Below, in pieces: positions 1 to 13,104 of a stretch of DNA of 64,000 bases; position 1 is the first letter of the stretch; each line of letters opens with the position of its first letter. Below the pieces are notes generated by a model. That model saw nothing but the letters and a program-made list of their open reading frames with translations. It had not been told where the DNA came from and made no database searches. Position numbers and translations under genes: made by a program. This stretch comes from Ooceraea biroi. Lineage: Eukaryota > Arthropoda > Insecta > Hymenoptera > Formicidae. The stretch covers positions 13,003,838 through 13,067,837 of the forward strand of contig NC_039516.1 of assembly GCF_003672135.1 (NCBI RefSeq). Direction: 5' to 3'.

Positions 1-144
1 AACAAGTCGCCAGCTGCTATAAGTATTTAATTCTTAAGGAGCGTGATTATTTTTTTTACACGAAAATATATATTTTCCGGTATTATATGAAATGCTCGCT
101 ACGACACGTCTCAGCGATCTGATCGGTGACGAAGGTAGCTTGAT

Positions 145-196
145 GCACACACGTAGGCACACGTACATACACACACACATACACACACGTATTACA
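145..196. repeat. CA-rich microsatellite
   Basis: Interrupted (CA)n/(TACA)n tract. Antisense frames across it encode only low-complexity cysteine/valine peptides. Confidence 0.8.
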
Positions 197-461
197 CGAC
201 TAGCTCTTACAAATTTCCTTGTAGATAAGAGAGACGCCGGGCAGAGCACTGAGACAGTCACTAGCACATGGAGACTGATGCTTTTCATATAGGTAAAATA
301 TATATTTATATATATACATATGATTTAGATTAGAGTTCCAATATAGTATATTATACGTAAGTTGTGCCTGTGTACCCTGCATGAATGTGTTGCACCTACG
401 AGTACTTGGGAGAGATGTAACAATGTACGTACGTTTACGTTGTCAGGAGTACATGAGAAAC

Positions 462-560
462 CGAGAGAGAGAGAGAGAACGAGACAAAGAGAGCATGAAT
501 AAAAGAGAGAGAAAGAGAGTGCGAACGGGAGATTGAAGAGTGAACGAGAACGGGAGAGAA
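462..560. repeat. GA-rich low-complexity tract
   Basis: Runs of GAGAGA broken by AAAG and AACG. Similar tracts occur at 1414-1443 and 2864-2888. Such runs can bind GAGA-factor-type proteins, but no gene start lies nearby to suggest a promoter role. Confidence 0.75.
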
Positions 561-2335
561 AGAGCCACGATAATGATGTACATAACGTGGCGTGTTACGC
601 TGCGGGCGCATGTACATACACGGTATCGTCAGTGTGTAGTATATCGTCGTATGTATGTGCGCTCGTGCAATCTAGGTCATATATTTATTTGCTGTTGCGT
701 TTGAGAATTTGTACGAGTGGAACTTGAATGAAATCTGAAGTTTTTAGGTACGGTAGCGTTTCTACCTAGTACGTCCCGCGGACGTGAGGCTCGTCACGAG
801 GATCCCTGACGTAGACGCGTTCGTCGAAGGAGGCATCCTCGAGGCGCGCCTCGCACATTGTTTGGAAAGTATGCTACATTACGACACACACGCGCGTTAC
901 GTGTTCGCTTCGTTGATCCGCGGTCATTTATACGACGAGGAGGCCGTCGTCTCGTCGTCGTTGAAACGTTGACAGCATTAATTTCATTTCCATTGCGAGT
1001 TCTGGCGTACTCCTTTATTATCTATTATGTTTTAAGTTTTGGTTTGATATAAAGTTTAATGCAAAGTGGTAATAATAAACGTTGAAAGTCTATCGCGATA
1101 AGTCACGACTTGGCAACCTTTTTGTTTTGAGAAGAGATTTGGAGAATTTGTTAAATTTAGAAAAAAAGACGAATTCTATATATTGGGCATACTTGGTCTG
1201 ATGTAGCATATTTCGAGATGTCCCTCATTTAATTGTACATATGAACGGTTACTTTAGAAATGACACAGTGTGATTGACATATGGTGTACATAAAGAATTC
1301 AGGTGCGCGTGTGCTCATCACCGCATTGGAGGATAGGAGATGATTATGTTAAAAATATACTATTTATGTGTAGAATAGTCTAAAAGACTTTCTACCAAAG
1401 ATCATCGGAGTTTAAGAGAAAGAAAGAGAGAGAGAGAGAGAGACAAAGGGTTCTTTTATCAAATGATATATAACAGCAAAATAAAATAAAAAAATGGAGC
1501 AAGACAGCACGACAGAACACGATTATTAAAATAACAAAGATGGGGCAACAGCAACGTGTCTAAGACACGTGCTGAACGTAGAGGTGATTAAAGCGAGTAA
1601 AAAGAGAAAACCGTTTATTGAGATAATATAATGAGAGATGATAAGATAAAATGTTATATTTTTGTAGATTTGTTATTGCGTAAAATGCATTAGGACAATG
1701 AGAAACTTTATATAATTTGAGTAAAATGACAGTTAACGAGCCTGAGAGTAGTTAAATGAGTAAAATCCTATGATGAGAAGGAGAGAGAGAGACGGAGAGA
1801 GGATGAAAGTGCTTTAGATGGCATAGTTAAGGATGGAACATCTGAAGATAAATTTTGCCGAGGAAAAAAGAAAATGAATCCCACGTTCTTCTACGTTTCC
1901 GAAGCTCTCAGTTCCCTGAGTTGCTTGTAGGAACAGAAAAAAGAAAGAGAGAAAGAGAATATATATATAAATATACATATATAACATATATGAGTAATAA
2001 CAGAGATGAATTGTGTAACTAATAATGTCAGCTTCAATGTGCGCCGAGCATAATGTGAAAATAATTCGACTGTTCCACGCGATGCATATGCGAAATCGTC
2101 GACATTTGCTTCAAGTTTGTCTTAACGAATGTTTCCACATTTCGCGGATATATAATATATACACACGGAATATATATGATTTTCGAAGTCGTACGAGTCT
2201 CTCATAACTTACGTAATTAACGTAACGTTACTTTACAAGTTACATTGTAAATGCATTAAGTACGATCGCCGTAACGATATTCCTTTGTGAGTGTAAATTT
2301 TGAAAAATTGACAAGTCGTTTCCGGACGACGACTC

Positions 2336-2398
2336 ACACACGACACAAGCACACCCACATACACGTACACACACACCCATACACGCAAACGTACAACA
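2336..2398. repeat. AC-rich microsatellite
   Basis: Imperfect (AC)n interrupted by CCC and GT. Confidence 0.75.
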
Positions 2399-2620
2399 CG
2401 TACTAGAAGCCGACTTTCTTGAATCTGACGAAATACGAATTTGAGAGTGTAAAATGCCACTTTACGCTTTTACGTAAAGATAGATGATTTTCTTTCCGAG
2501 AAAAATCGAACTCTCTTGATATCGGATACAAAAAAAAAGAAAAAAACAAATAAAGGACGCAAATAATGATATGATATGTACGTGACGTGATCAGTTGCCG
2601 CTGCACTGATATGAGTATGC

Positions 2621-2652
<32 letters not shown>
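2621..2652. repeat. (AAT)n microsatellite
   Basis: About ten and a half uninterrupted AAT units. Read on the minus strand it gives a meaningless poly-Ile/poly-Leu frame. Confidence 0.9.
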
Positions 2653-2653
<1 letters not shown>

Positions 2654-5600
2654 GTGAAATAATTTAATATGAACGCCAGAGGCGTTGTGCAAAAAAAAGC
2701 AAACGAAAACGAATGAAAAAGGGAATCCATATTGAATATACAACCGAAAGCAGAAATGTTGAAAAATGTTGAAAACAAGGGAAACTTGCATAAAACACGA
2801 ACGACGTAAAAAAACAGGCGCGTTTGAGTCGAGGCGTGCCTGGTTTTCGTTGTGATAAGTAGAAGAGAGAGAGAGAGAGAGAGAGAGAAAGATAGAGAGA
2901 GGGGCCCACGAAACTCGTCTATAATACCGACATACCATTAAAAGTTACAAGTAATCTACTGTATTTATGAAGTAACAATCTATTGTGTGTTGTGAACAGA
3001 TAATTAATAACAGAAAATTAATTGTACACCAAGTAAATACTAACTCTCGATAATCTTGCTGGGACGACAGATGATGTTCACTGTAACGAAGGAAACGATT
3101 AATAAACGGTATATCGCGCGGGATCGCGCCAAGTCTCGCGACTCTCGCGCGAGAGCGCAACGTCGCGCATAATAAATAACATGCTCGATTTTTCGAAATG
3201 GAAACGGCTGTTTTCATTTGATTTCGATGACACTATACTTTTCCTAGAGCACCAGAATATTACACGAATAACGCAGCCAAGTAGAACTCTCATCGATTAA
3301 CGCTCTAAACGTATATTCATAAATAACTGTATCCTTTATTCAGACGAGAGAATCTTTCGCTTTCTATATATTACTATACTTTTCTTTTCCTTTTTTTTTT
3401 CGTTTTGTATTACTTCGTAGAACCTTAGGTTACCTTGCAAAAATGTAAAAAGAAAAAAGAGATCATTTAATTTCAACTTGTTTTAAATGATTGCTAAAAA
3501 AATGAGTAGAAGGACGTTTTGCATATATTTTTTAGATGTACACACGCAGTGATGGACCACGTGCCATTCGTGTTTTTCTCTTATTTCTTAACTTCTCGCT
3601 GTAGCGCCTTGTGAGTAGAGTTGCGATTTTTCCTAGCGATCCGATATTAAGGGATAATAATAACGAGGGGGAAAAAGAAACCTCTGAGTTGCCGTGCGCG
3701 CTCGATGTTAAATTTTAAGTTCTCCTTACCGTAGTTTTGCTTACATACGTAATACGAGATATAAACTAAAATAACGATAGCAAACGCAAGTAATAATGTA
3801 ATAAAGTAAAAAGTAAAAAAAAAGAATTAAACACTTATTGATGTAGCTGAAAAACGCAGTGGGCCCCGGCACGTACACCTTATATATTCTTATTAAATAT
3901 TACATAACGTATATTCTGCTATTATTTTTCATAGCTGAGAGAAGGAAAAGATTATACGCATATGCGTGGTAACGATGTATGTTTGATAATAATTAGTACG
4001 TTTATTTTTGTTTTTACTTCCTCTTCCTATACTTAAAGAAGCAAGAATGAAAGAAAGAAAGAAAGAAAGGAAAATATAACGCAAAAGCGCATAAGATATG
4101 TAAAAAAAGAAAAGCGTACCACTTGTATCCTTATACGAAAGGAAAGAAAATGCTCTTCGAAACTTTGTAATCGAAACAACTGTAATTGCGTCCGGAATAT
4201 TACTTGATTTTCCGGTTTACTGAAGAGAAGTAGCAAAGGGAGAGCGGGAGGGAAAGAGAGAGAGTGATTCTTCGTTGATCCGTTCGTTGATCCGAAAATT
4301 ATACGTGCGCTAAACTGTATCGATAATCATATAATTTGACCTCGATGGGTCGGTCAGTGCAAATCAGATTACAGTTCAGGTACATTTTTCAGATTCAATG
4401 CTGTTATAACGGGCGGGTATCAAAGGGAAATATAAATTTTACATCGTGAGGAATAAAAAAAAGGAAAAGCTGTACTGTAGAGCGAGAAGAGATAGTTAAT
4501 CAATTAGTTGGCGATGCATCAAGTCGCAGAACGCCGCGAGGGAATTCATAGACTCGAGAGATCGCTCGCTGCACGTAGCCGACCCCACAATCGCGGTCCT
4601 CGCATTTATATAAACGCAAGCCACATCGATGTGTATTCTCGTTGGATTATTAATACCATTGTAAACACTTACTGTTGTAACATGTACCCCACTCATGTCT
4701 AGTGTCGAGCAGAGCTGATTCTATGCTTTCGCTGGTTCAAAAAAGAAAAAAAGAAAAAGCCCGAGAGATCGTGTGCAAAAGTCTCTGAGTAACTATTATT
4801 CACGCAACTTCCGCGAAATCCCAGGGTTATTAACATGATTTAAAAAAAGGGAGGCGAAAGGGCGCGAGAGAACGGAAGGAGAGGGAGGAACGAGAGACGA
4901 AGTGAAGAGAGAATCAGTGCTGGCGAGAACACGAGGCAACCGAGGAAAAAAAAGCGACTATTGTAACTCTAAAGTCACATTTAAACTACTTTTAAAAAAC
5001 GGATACACACATATTTGGAGAGTAGCAGGTAAATAATTAATATAAATGTAGTGGCAACTCTATAATACTACCGCAATGGAAAAAAAAAGAAAAAAAAACA
5101 ATATATAACGATGATTATTCGAGATATAAAATGCGAAACGCACTCTTAATGGATGTTGTAACGATTTAGAAATACTTAAATTGCATTATTATTGATACTC
5201 GCTGTAAATCTGGTTTTTGGAATGCAAGTGCTCTGCTCATCTTCTTTACGCTCTCGCATCGCAGTTGTGCGAGTTACACCGAGTCGAGTATGAGGGAAAT
5301 TTTCTTTTCGGGAAATAGCAGAGTAGTTGGTCCAATTGGCAGATGGATTTTAAGTTTCTTCCTTTCTCTCAAGAGTGTAATATTTAATCCTTTATTTACT
5401 TTCTATAAGCGCAACCTCTCACAACACACATACACACGCAGAATTAGAATAATTAAGATTCGTAGTCCTCTGTTGAGTTTTATAAAGGCGAAGCCCCGCA
5501 CGAGATACGGTGCGCGGCTTCGGCAAAAGGCAACAAACTTTCAATCGAGTTTTGCAAGAAAGCTCTTAACACGAGTAAGAGGGGAAAGGGCGGGCGGGCG

Positions 5601-6240
5601 GGCGAGGGGGTTCTCGGATACGGTTGGCTGACATTTTCGGAAGTTTACTGATTTATTGAAAACGTGTTGTCATGTCTTGAATACAATTAAAAGAATATGA
5701 AAAAGTGTACGGAGCGAATACTTTTTATCTTCTTCCGCCAGAATCTCCCGACTATCTTCATTACAATGTTTCGTTATTCCTTACATTTTCCTATGATGTT
5801 TCCGTTTTTAATTATTAATTTTATAATATTTTACGAAAAGTGCGCGACGGTAAACGACGAATAATTTGTAAAAAGCTCGCAAACTACTGCTTAAATGCTA
5901 ACTAACGTTCTTTAAGAAATTTCATTCCAATTGAAAGACGGTTTTTCCTACATATTAACTTATTAAATATTAAATAACGCCTGAAATATCGAAGTTTACG
6001 TGTATGCGTTGTAATTTATTAATGTATAATTTCATTTTTTCATATCATTAATTGTTACAATAACGGCAACGTATACATCGAGAGTAGAGACAGTAGCCTG
6101 TAAAATATTTACGAGAAAACTGTTCCCTAAAGTCCGCATTCCATCGTAGAGTATTTCTTAGAGTTAGTGCTTCACGTAAATCAATTCAATAAATAGAAAA
6201 GAGCTATGACATTTCTTAAGGTAGTAGTATGATTTATCAT

Positions 6241-6246
6241 TTTATT
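6241..6246 (-). terminator. Candidate poly(A) signal for nardilysin
   Basis: TTTATT on the plus strand (AATAAA on the minus) lies 28 bases downstream of the nardilysin stop codon. Confidence 0.45.
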
Positions 6247-6273
6247 AACCGATTACACGTTATTGTTGGAGCG

Positions 6274-9200
6274 TCATTTGTCTAGCATAGGATGAATCCC
6301 TTCACTCGGTGGATAAAGTTCGAGCCGCTGCTTGTACTTTTGTATGTCAGTAATGTGATTATCTCGTATTTTATCAATTGTATATTCTAAGGAGTACTGC
6401 AAGTATTCCGAATCCGGTTTGCCATCCTCTGTAACGTCTGTAATGAAAAAAGTAACGTAAATTATACATGCAACCTCTTAGTAACGACATTCTTTAATAT
6501 TAATTTTAAAAATGTTGCATTCAGGGTCGAAAGAATCATTATTAAAGTATCAGTAAAATGGAAAAAGAGAAAAGATGCGAGGAAGGAGGAAAGAATACTA
6601 CGTCAATAATATCTTCGATAAACTTACCGGAAACTTCGATATTGTTGAGATCGTTCGTCTTTTCTTCGTTCTTCATGTCTTTATTCTCGTTCGGAGCAGT
6701 TCCCACGACGTGTACGCTCAATTTCCTGTAGTTGCCTCCGTTCGGCGTATACTTCATGACCCAATCCTTCACCTCGTTCATCGTGATATTCTGTATCGCG
6801 ACGACTTCCCTCTCGATTCTATCAAACATGTACTGCCACTTCGTAATTTCATTCCAGTTCCTGTCGAACTCCTCCTGCAAGTCGATATCGACGCACTGCT
6901 TCAATTTCGTCAGCGAATCCTTCGCGTTGTTGAAGTCCTCTTCCGAGGTTTCTTCTAAAGTTTTCATAAAAAATTTTAAAAATTCCTCGATCCGCCGGTC
7001 CACGTGCTCAGTCGTGTACTTGTTCGCCTGAATGTAAATTGTGATGCAACACCCTAAAACCCCGTAGATGTTCCTCAAGCTGCAGGAAATGTCGTAGCCG
7101 AGCTGCTCCTGCGTTCTGAGCTTGTTGAACAACGGCTCCTCCATTAGTAGCTGAAAACACACAAACGCGCGACACTTAGACTAACGTGTAGAGTAAACCG
7201 GATTTCATAGAAAGACGGCCACATTACCATCAGCAAATCGATCAACACCGACAGCTCGATCGACTCGACTCCTGCCTGATAGTAATTCACCACTACGGAA
7301 TTCGCGTCGGTTTTATTGAGATTTCTCAACTTGCAGTAGTGCGCGCCCGAAGGTATCTGCGAGACTCTCATTTGCGGTATCATATCGGGAAGCAGCGATC
7401 CGCAATCGAGTATCTCGACAAACTTTTTCACATTCTCCACCGCAGCCTCTTCCGTCGTGTTGCCTTGCACGAGACACTGTATGTACAGGTGATCGGTGAA
7501 ATCTTTGATGAAGTCTTGAAATTCCTCGAAACAGACGTCACGTAAAACGGTGTACGTGTCTATGTACGTATAGTGAACGTGCTTCAGTATGCACAGTCTT
7601 ACGTCCCTAAAAAATGGATAAAAATCGCATGCGTTTTATTTATATTGATCGGTTATTATTTAATAATATTTCCTAACTAATGCGATTAATGCTCAGACAA
7701 TGAAGAATCCTTACCTGGCAAGCTTCCCAGGCCTTATGAACGAGTTGTAATATTTCTTGAGCTGCTGCTCCTTCGCGAGCTCAAATAAATCGATTTTCAC
7801 AAGATTCGAATAATTCCGTATGTATTCTGCGATAGTTCTCGACAGGAGCTGTAAGACGAGGAGAACGTTGCTGGACCAGGAAATTAATTACAGACAATTT
7901 CGATACGATAAACACTCACTGGTAGCTTCTCGTTAAACCCATTCACTTTCACGGTGATACCCTTCTCGCTGGCGGTAATGTCGTAGTCGAGATTAGCCGC
8001 TGTGGCTGGATACAATTCCTCAACTAGTAGCAGCTTTAATATCGTGACGTACAAATCCATGAGAGCTGTGCTGAAATATCATTAATGCGAACGTTGTTTC
8101 GAACGATGTAATAATTCTATCGCATTTACGATCGTCAGGATAGGAAATACCGTTGCTACTTACTTCTTCGACGACTGGAGCACCAGGGGACTGATGAGAT
8201 GGAAGTTCACGAAGCAATCTGGCAGAAGGAATTTCGTATCCGGACGATACCAAATTTCGCAGATCAAATTGCCGTACACCTTCGTGGGATACTTCGCTAC
8301 GTTCGCCGGTAGCGTTATGAGGGAGAAGTCGCTGGTGAGGAACTCGTTCGGCAACGACAAGTGGAATTCCGGCAGCGGTTCGATCGTTTTCCAACGCTCG
8401 ATTGCTTCCCGCGGTACTTCGAGGTCGTCATAGTGCGTGTTGAACCACGGCTCAACCTTGTGCAGCTCCTTGTCAGTGAATTTATTGTTGAGGACTATAA
8501 TGTTCACGTGCTCCGGCACCAAGCGGTCCATGCAGCACCGTATAAGCTCCGGATTGTATTCGAAGTAGAGGCTCTCCCCTATTATGTAGTCGCGCGGTGG
8601 GTAGAAGTGCATGTTCTCGCACAAACGCTCCACGTAATCCACTGGGTCTTCATCCTCGGAAAATCTAAAACGAAAAAACCAAAAGCCGCGTTAGAGCCAA
8701 AATCTCGAACGCAAAATTAATTTATTTCGCGCAATTTGTTCATTCTTCGGGCTATTGCTTTACCTGAAATCGGTCTCTTCGATCTGACAGATTTCATCGT
8801 AGATCCTCTTCTGCGGGCCCTCTCTTCTCATCAAATTGATAAAAGAGAAAATCGCGTCCAACACTTCCGATAGGTGTTCCTGTCCCTTGTCGGTGAGCAT
8901 CACGGTCAGCTTCATCAGAGCGTACATGGAATTGTGCTCGAAGTCATTCTCGTTGCTGCCGCAAAGTATGTCCACAGCCCACATGTTCTTGCGCAGATAA
9001 CTGATTAAGGAACCTTTCCCCTCGTGTCCCAGAATCCACGAGACGTAGTCGTGCGGTTTGCTCTTGTAGAAATCGAGCAGCGAAGGCATCGCCCATGTTA
9101 ACTCCAACTGAAAGACGATTTGTATAACAGAATAAAAACGATGAATTTAACGAAGATATACGTTTGTATAATTTTTTTACCTACCTGACCGTAATCCTTG

Positions 9201-11046
9201 ACGGGCTTGATGTTGTACATCCTTCGGAATGCTGGAGTATCGAAGGAAACGGCGTCCTTGAACTCGGTGAAGTCGGTCGGTGGAAGTCCGTTGTTCGGTA
9301 TGTCCGTGAAGCACGTCGTGACGTATTCCTCCAACTTGTCCAGCGACAGTCTCGCCTATAAGAGCAGATGTATGTAAGGAAACTCGTTACAAGTCGCTGT
9401 TACAAGCAAGCTTTGCAACGAAGTTTTATGACGTACCTGTATGGTCAGCGTCATTCTGTTGGCACTGTAATGACGTTCTCTGAATTTGTGTAGCTCCGCG
9501 TAGAGCACATCATCGTCCACGTTGTCGCGCAACGTTACCAGATTGCCCCAGACGAACTTGCCAGCCGGGTGGCCCGCGCGCGCGAAAGTCGAGAACAGTT
9601 GCTCCTTCCTGTTCTCGTCGTCCGGTACGGCCAACTGAAATTCTACGTGAGCATGGCGTATCAAAATGACGAGCAATAACAGTAACGGCACGATTATAAT
9701 ATGTGTATATACCGCTTTCCACGGCCTCGCGCTCGCGCGAAATGGCGTCCTTCTTCATCAAAGGCTTGATGAAGAACTGAGTGAAGCGATCGAGCGCTGG
9801 AAATAGATACTTCTCTTGCACGTCGAAGTAAAACGTCGTGATCTCGCAATCGGTCATAGCGTTCGAGAAGCCACCGTGCTTACTGAGAAACGAATCCAAT
9901 TCGTTTTCCTGCAAGTAAGATGATACTTATGGATTCGTGAATGTGAAGGAATTAATTTTATTCGTAGTGAATCTGTGCGAGTTTGATATATATACTTGAG
10001 GATATTTCTCTGATCCCATGAAGACCATATGCTCGAGGAAATGCGCCATGCCTGGGATCTCCGGTGGATCGCTGAAACTGCCCACGCCTATGGACAAACC
10101 ACATGCTGCCTGTTCATGAAAAATTTTGCTTAAATATTACATGGAAAACGGTATACAGGTAAATTATAAATTAAGCATATCGATTTAAAGTTAATTTTGG
10201 ATAAAAATTGTTAAGAGAAAGGTTGAGACATTTTTAATATAAATTTCAGGAAAATCAAAGAGGATAACGCTCTCCTTCCATTATCATTGCACTTGTCAAT
10301 ACCTTCTTTTCCTCTCTCTTAACGTGTTTAGTTGAAACGCCTACTTCATCGTCGCTTGCACTGTCCATGTCATCTTCATCAACATCCTCATCATCATCAT
10401 CATCATCCTCTTCATCATCATATTCCTCACTTTCACCTTCCGTTTCATCTTCACTGGTTTCATCCTCATCATCTTCGTCTTGCGAAGCACTTGTTTTTGA
10501 ATATATGTCAGATACCAATAAAGCTGTCAAGCCATTCTGCAATCTGATGACTCTAAATCCGACAGACAATGATAATAAGAATTCAATCGAAAAAAAACGT
10601 GATAAACAAAATGACTATACAACTTCAAATATCAAATAAGAGTTAAAGAAACCAGACAACAGGAGATCAATGAGACAAGATGACATGCGACGAAACGCGA
10701 CGTCGAGAGGAAGCTACGGAAGGACGCAGATACAGCAGTAATAACTTTCTAACCTGTACTCCTTCTTGTCGTTTTCCGACTTCACGGGTGTCTCCAAATA
10801 CTCTACTCGACGACGGTCATCGTCGCTGGCCGCACGCTCCGTTTCCACCATCTCGACGCGCGAAGGATTGAGGTTAGTTCCACCAGTGGGATACGAGCCG
10901 ACTGGGGTACCTGCAGCGGGGTTCTGAATCGCCTTTCTGTCCGGGGCACTTTGCGTAGGCCTCTTCGGCATTCTATCTGACGAGCACAGATGTCTAATCA
11001 CGTATCTGATAACGGTGAATCTTTGCAGAAGAAGACCACGTGTCAT
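6274..11046 (-). CDS. NRDC: Nardilysin (M16 zinc metallopeptidase)
   Basis: Nardilysin is an M16 (insulinase-family) metalloendopeptidase that cleaves N-terminal to arginine at dibasic sites. Thirteen exons join in phase: 11046-10754, 10552-10303, 10109-9996, 9908-9713, 9642-9437, 9355-9185, 9107-8764, 8664-8164, 8070-7920, 7848-7715, 7606-7228, 7150-6628, 6437-6274. They give 1141 residues, close to the usual 1150. The family's hallmark acidic Asp/Glu stretch lies at about residues 123-168. The inverted zinc motif HFLEH is at 204-208 and the third ligand Glu at about 285, the same 77-residue spacing as in insulin-degrading enzyme. The start is uncertain. I used 11046 because the extra 25 residues are Arg-rich and Asp/Glu-poor up to residue 24, like the presequence of the long mammalian form. 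Met at 10971 gives 1116 residues, and an in-frame Met also exists at 11145. Confidence 0.95.
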
Positions 11047-11312
11047 CCGAACGCCTTTGACAGCGTTCGGAAAACATGACGGTGCGGAACGACCGATCGA
11101 TGGTAGGTAGATCTGATTGGTGGGTCCGAAAGGATGAGCGGGCAATTGTATTTTCCAGTCTTTTTAGACAACTGAGATGTATAATGCTTAATTAGAAAAA
11201 TATAGAATATATATTTCGTCCATTTTAATTTATATCATTCAATAAATACATCACTATCTGTTCCCTGAATTTCTGATTTCGTCTTGTATTTTTCTCCCAT
11301 CTTCCTTTTTTT

Positions 11313-12678
11313 TTATTTCTCTAAAATATCTTTAAGTTCATCCCTGAGCAGTGAAAAATATTCTTCCGTAATATCGTTGAGATCTTCGATCACGTCGTTT
11401 TCCGTCAACTTGTCGTATATTTCTTCATCTAAAACCACATGAAATGTGACAACAATTTGAATTTATTTCGATGCGGAAATGTTATGGTACTGACTGTAAA
11501 TCTCTCGATCCTACCTCTGATCGATAAGTGACCAAACAGCTCGCACACCGCAGGTATGAACGCTGTCGTGTCTTTCACGCCGGTAGAACTTTTTCTAGCC
11601 CAGATATAAATGCGTACATCATCGTACAACTCACTACTGGCTCTCGACCTCGCTCGTGTGATGTACACATTATGCGCTACCTGGCACGCTTGTAAATAAT
11701 TCGCCACGAGGAATGCTCGAGCTACGAGATCTCCGATATCTTGAAAGCTAGACAACTTGAGGCAGAATCCTTTCGCCGGATAATCTACCAGTAGACGCAC
11801 ACCGGACACGTAACTGCGAGTATCCTGAGACAAAGTAATGAAATAAAAATAAAACGTTCATAATGCAATAATGTAATAATTGCAAGACTTGTAATAAACG
11901 GATTGAGCCCAATGTGACGTTACGTACGATGTATTCAAGCGGCATCTCCTGCTTCAAACAGTACAAGTGCCAGTGTAAGTGATTCACGGATGCATGAGCG
12001 CAGAGACTGTTGAAAGCGAATCTCAAATACCTGAAAACGAGTTAAAACAAGAGATGACACGTCGTCCCTCGCGGCCTGGACGTTTCTCAACGATAGAGCG
12101 ACCTACGATTACCGTGAACCACTCAGAAGACACAACTCTATCGCCTTGCGGAGGCTGTGCTCCGTCACGACCTGTGGCAGACACTTGAAACGCTCCGTGA
12201 GAAGCAAGCTGTGACCCTGCTCCAGGGGACTGGCGTTAATCGCGACCACGTCGTTACCGTCACCGTTCCCTACGTCGAACAGCGTCTCCTGCGGCGTCAG
12301 CTTGGTGAAATTGAAGCCCATGGGACTGAACGGTTGCAACATGGACGTGATCGATTGTGGCTTGCGCCTATGCAGAGCTCTGTCTGGATTTAACTGAAAT
12401 CGTCACTGCTATCGTTACGCACGACTGGCGAAAATTCGCTCATTTCACGTACTGATGAATGTTTAGATCACCTGCGCCAGAAACCTGTATTTTCCTCGTA
12501 ACGTTTTGCAGCTTCTTATGTTTAAAGTGTATCGAAATAATTTTGCTTCTTCAGCCCGCTGCCATGTCCGCCGTAAAATACGATCGAGCGACGACTCAGT
12601 CTCGTCGTATGGTTTTACAGTAAAATTAAAGTCTCCCTCATCGTAGGAGAACATGGGAATTTGTCTATCCGGAGTCAT
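11313..12678 (-). CDS. GDPGP1: GDP-D-glucose phosphorylase 1
   Basis: GDPGP1 phosphorolyses GDP-D-glucose to GDP and glucose-1-phosphate, which clears a misactivated sugar nucleotide. It is related to plant VTC2 and the HIT superfamily. Five exons join in phase: 12678-12472, 12393-12113, 12030-11928, 11824-11515, 11428-11313. They give 338 residues, slightly shorter than the human protein. The diagnostic block is FNSLCAHASVNHLHWHLY at about residues 169-186. Its alternating histidines (180, 182, 184) form the HIT-like motif that carries the nucleotidylated histidine in the family. An upstream block, PLEQGHSLLLTE...PQVV, also matches. The stop codon lies 267 bases upstream of the nardilysin start on the same strand. 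I saw no disabling change. Confidence 0.9.
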
Positions 12679-13104
12679 GTTGCAGCATGCAACGTGTTGA
12701 CACTTGACAGCTAACGCATATTGCGGCGGTAGTGGGAAACAGCGAGTCCAAAGTGAGCACGGTTGGTAACTACTAGCAGTTATCCGATTATTGATACTAT
12801 CGTATCATTCTGAAAATAAATTATTTACACAAATTATCCCAAAGTTCCAAGATATATTTTTAAAGAAATAAAATAGGTAAGACACGCGATTTTTATAAAA
12901 TTGCTACCTGTATTTAGCAGTAAACTATAAGTAAAATAAATAATATAAGAATACTACAAATCTCCTTGCGTGGTTTTTATATGTACAAAATAATTTTCTA
13001 AATTCAGGTATTTTCGTACCAGTCTCTTATCTATCCAAACGGAAAGAAGAGAAGGTAAAATGAAATATTTGCATAAATTACTATCTAAATTTCGAGTGTA
13101 TCTA

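Larger units (their letters stand above)
1..6273. other. Gene-free flank, microsatellite- and purine-rich
   Basis: No open frame here looks like protein: all are short, low in complexity and without family resemblance or splice-joined partners. The sequence is AT-rich, with many A-rich runs, GA tracts, CA/TG tracts and scattered AATAAA hexamers. It could be intergenic or the long 3' UTR of a gene to the left. I cannot tell which without transcript data. Confidence 0.5.

Noticed and set aside
10332..10639. His-rich and Ser-rich small proteins
   Set aside because: They are antisense readings of the Asp/Glu codon run in the nardilysin acidic domain.
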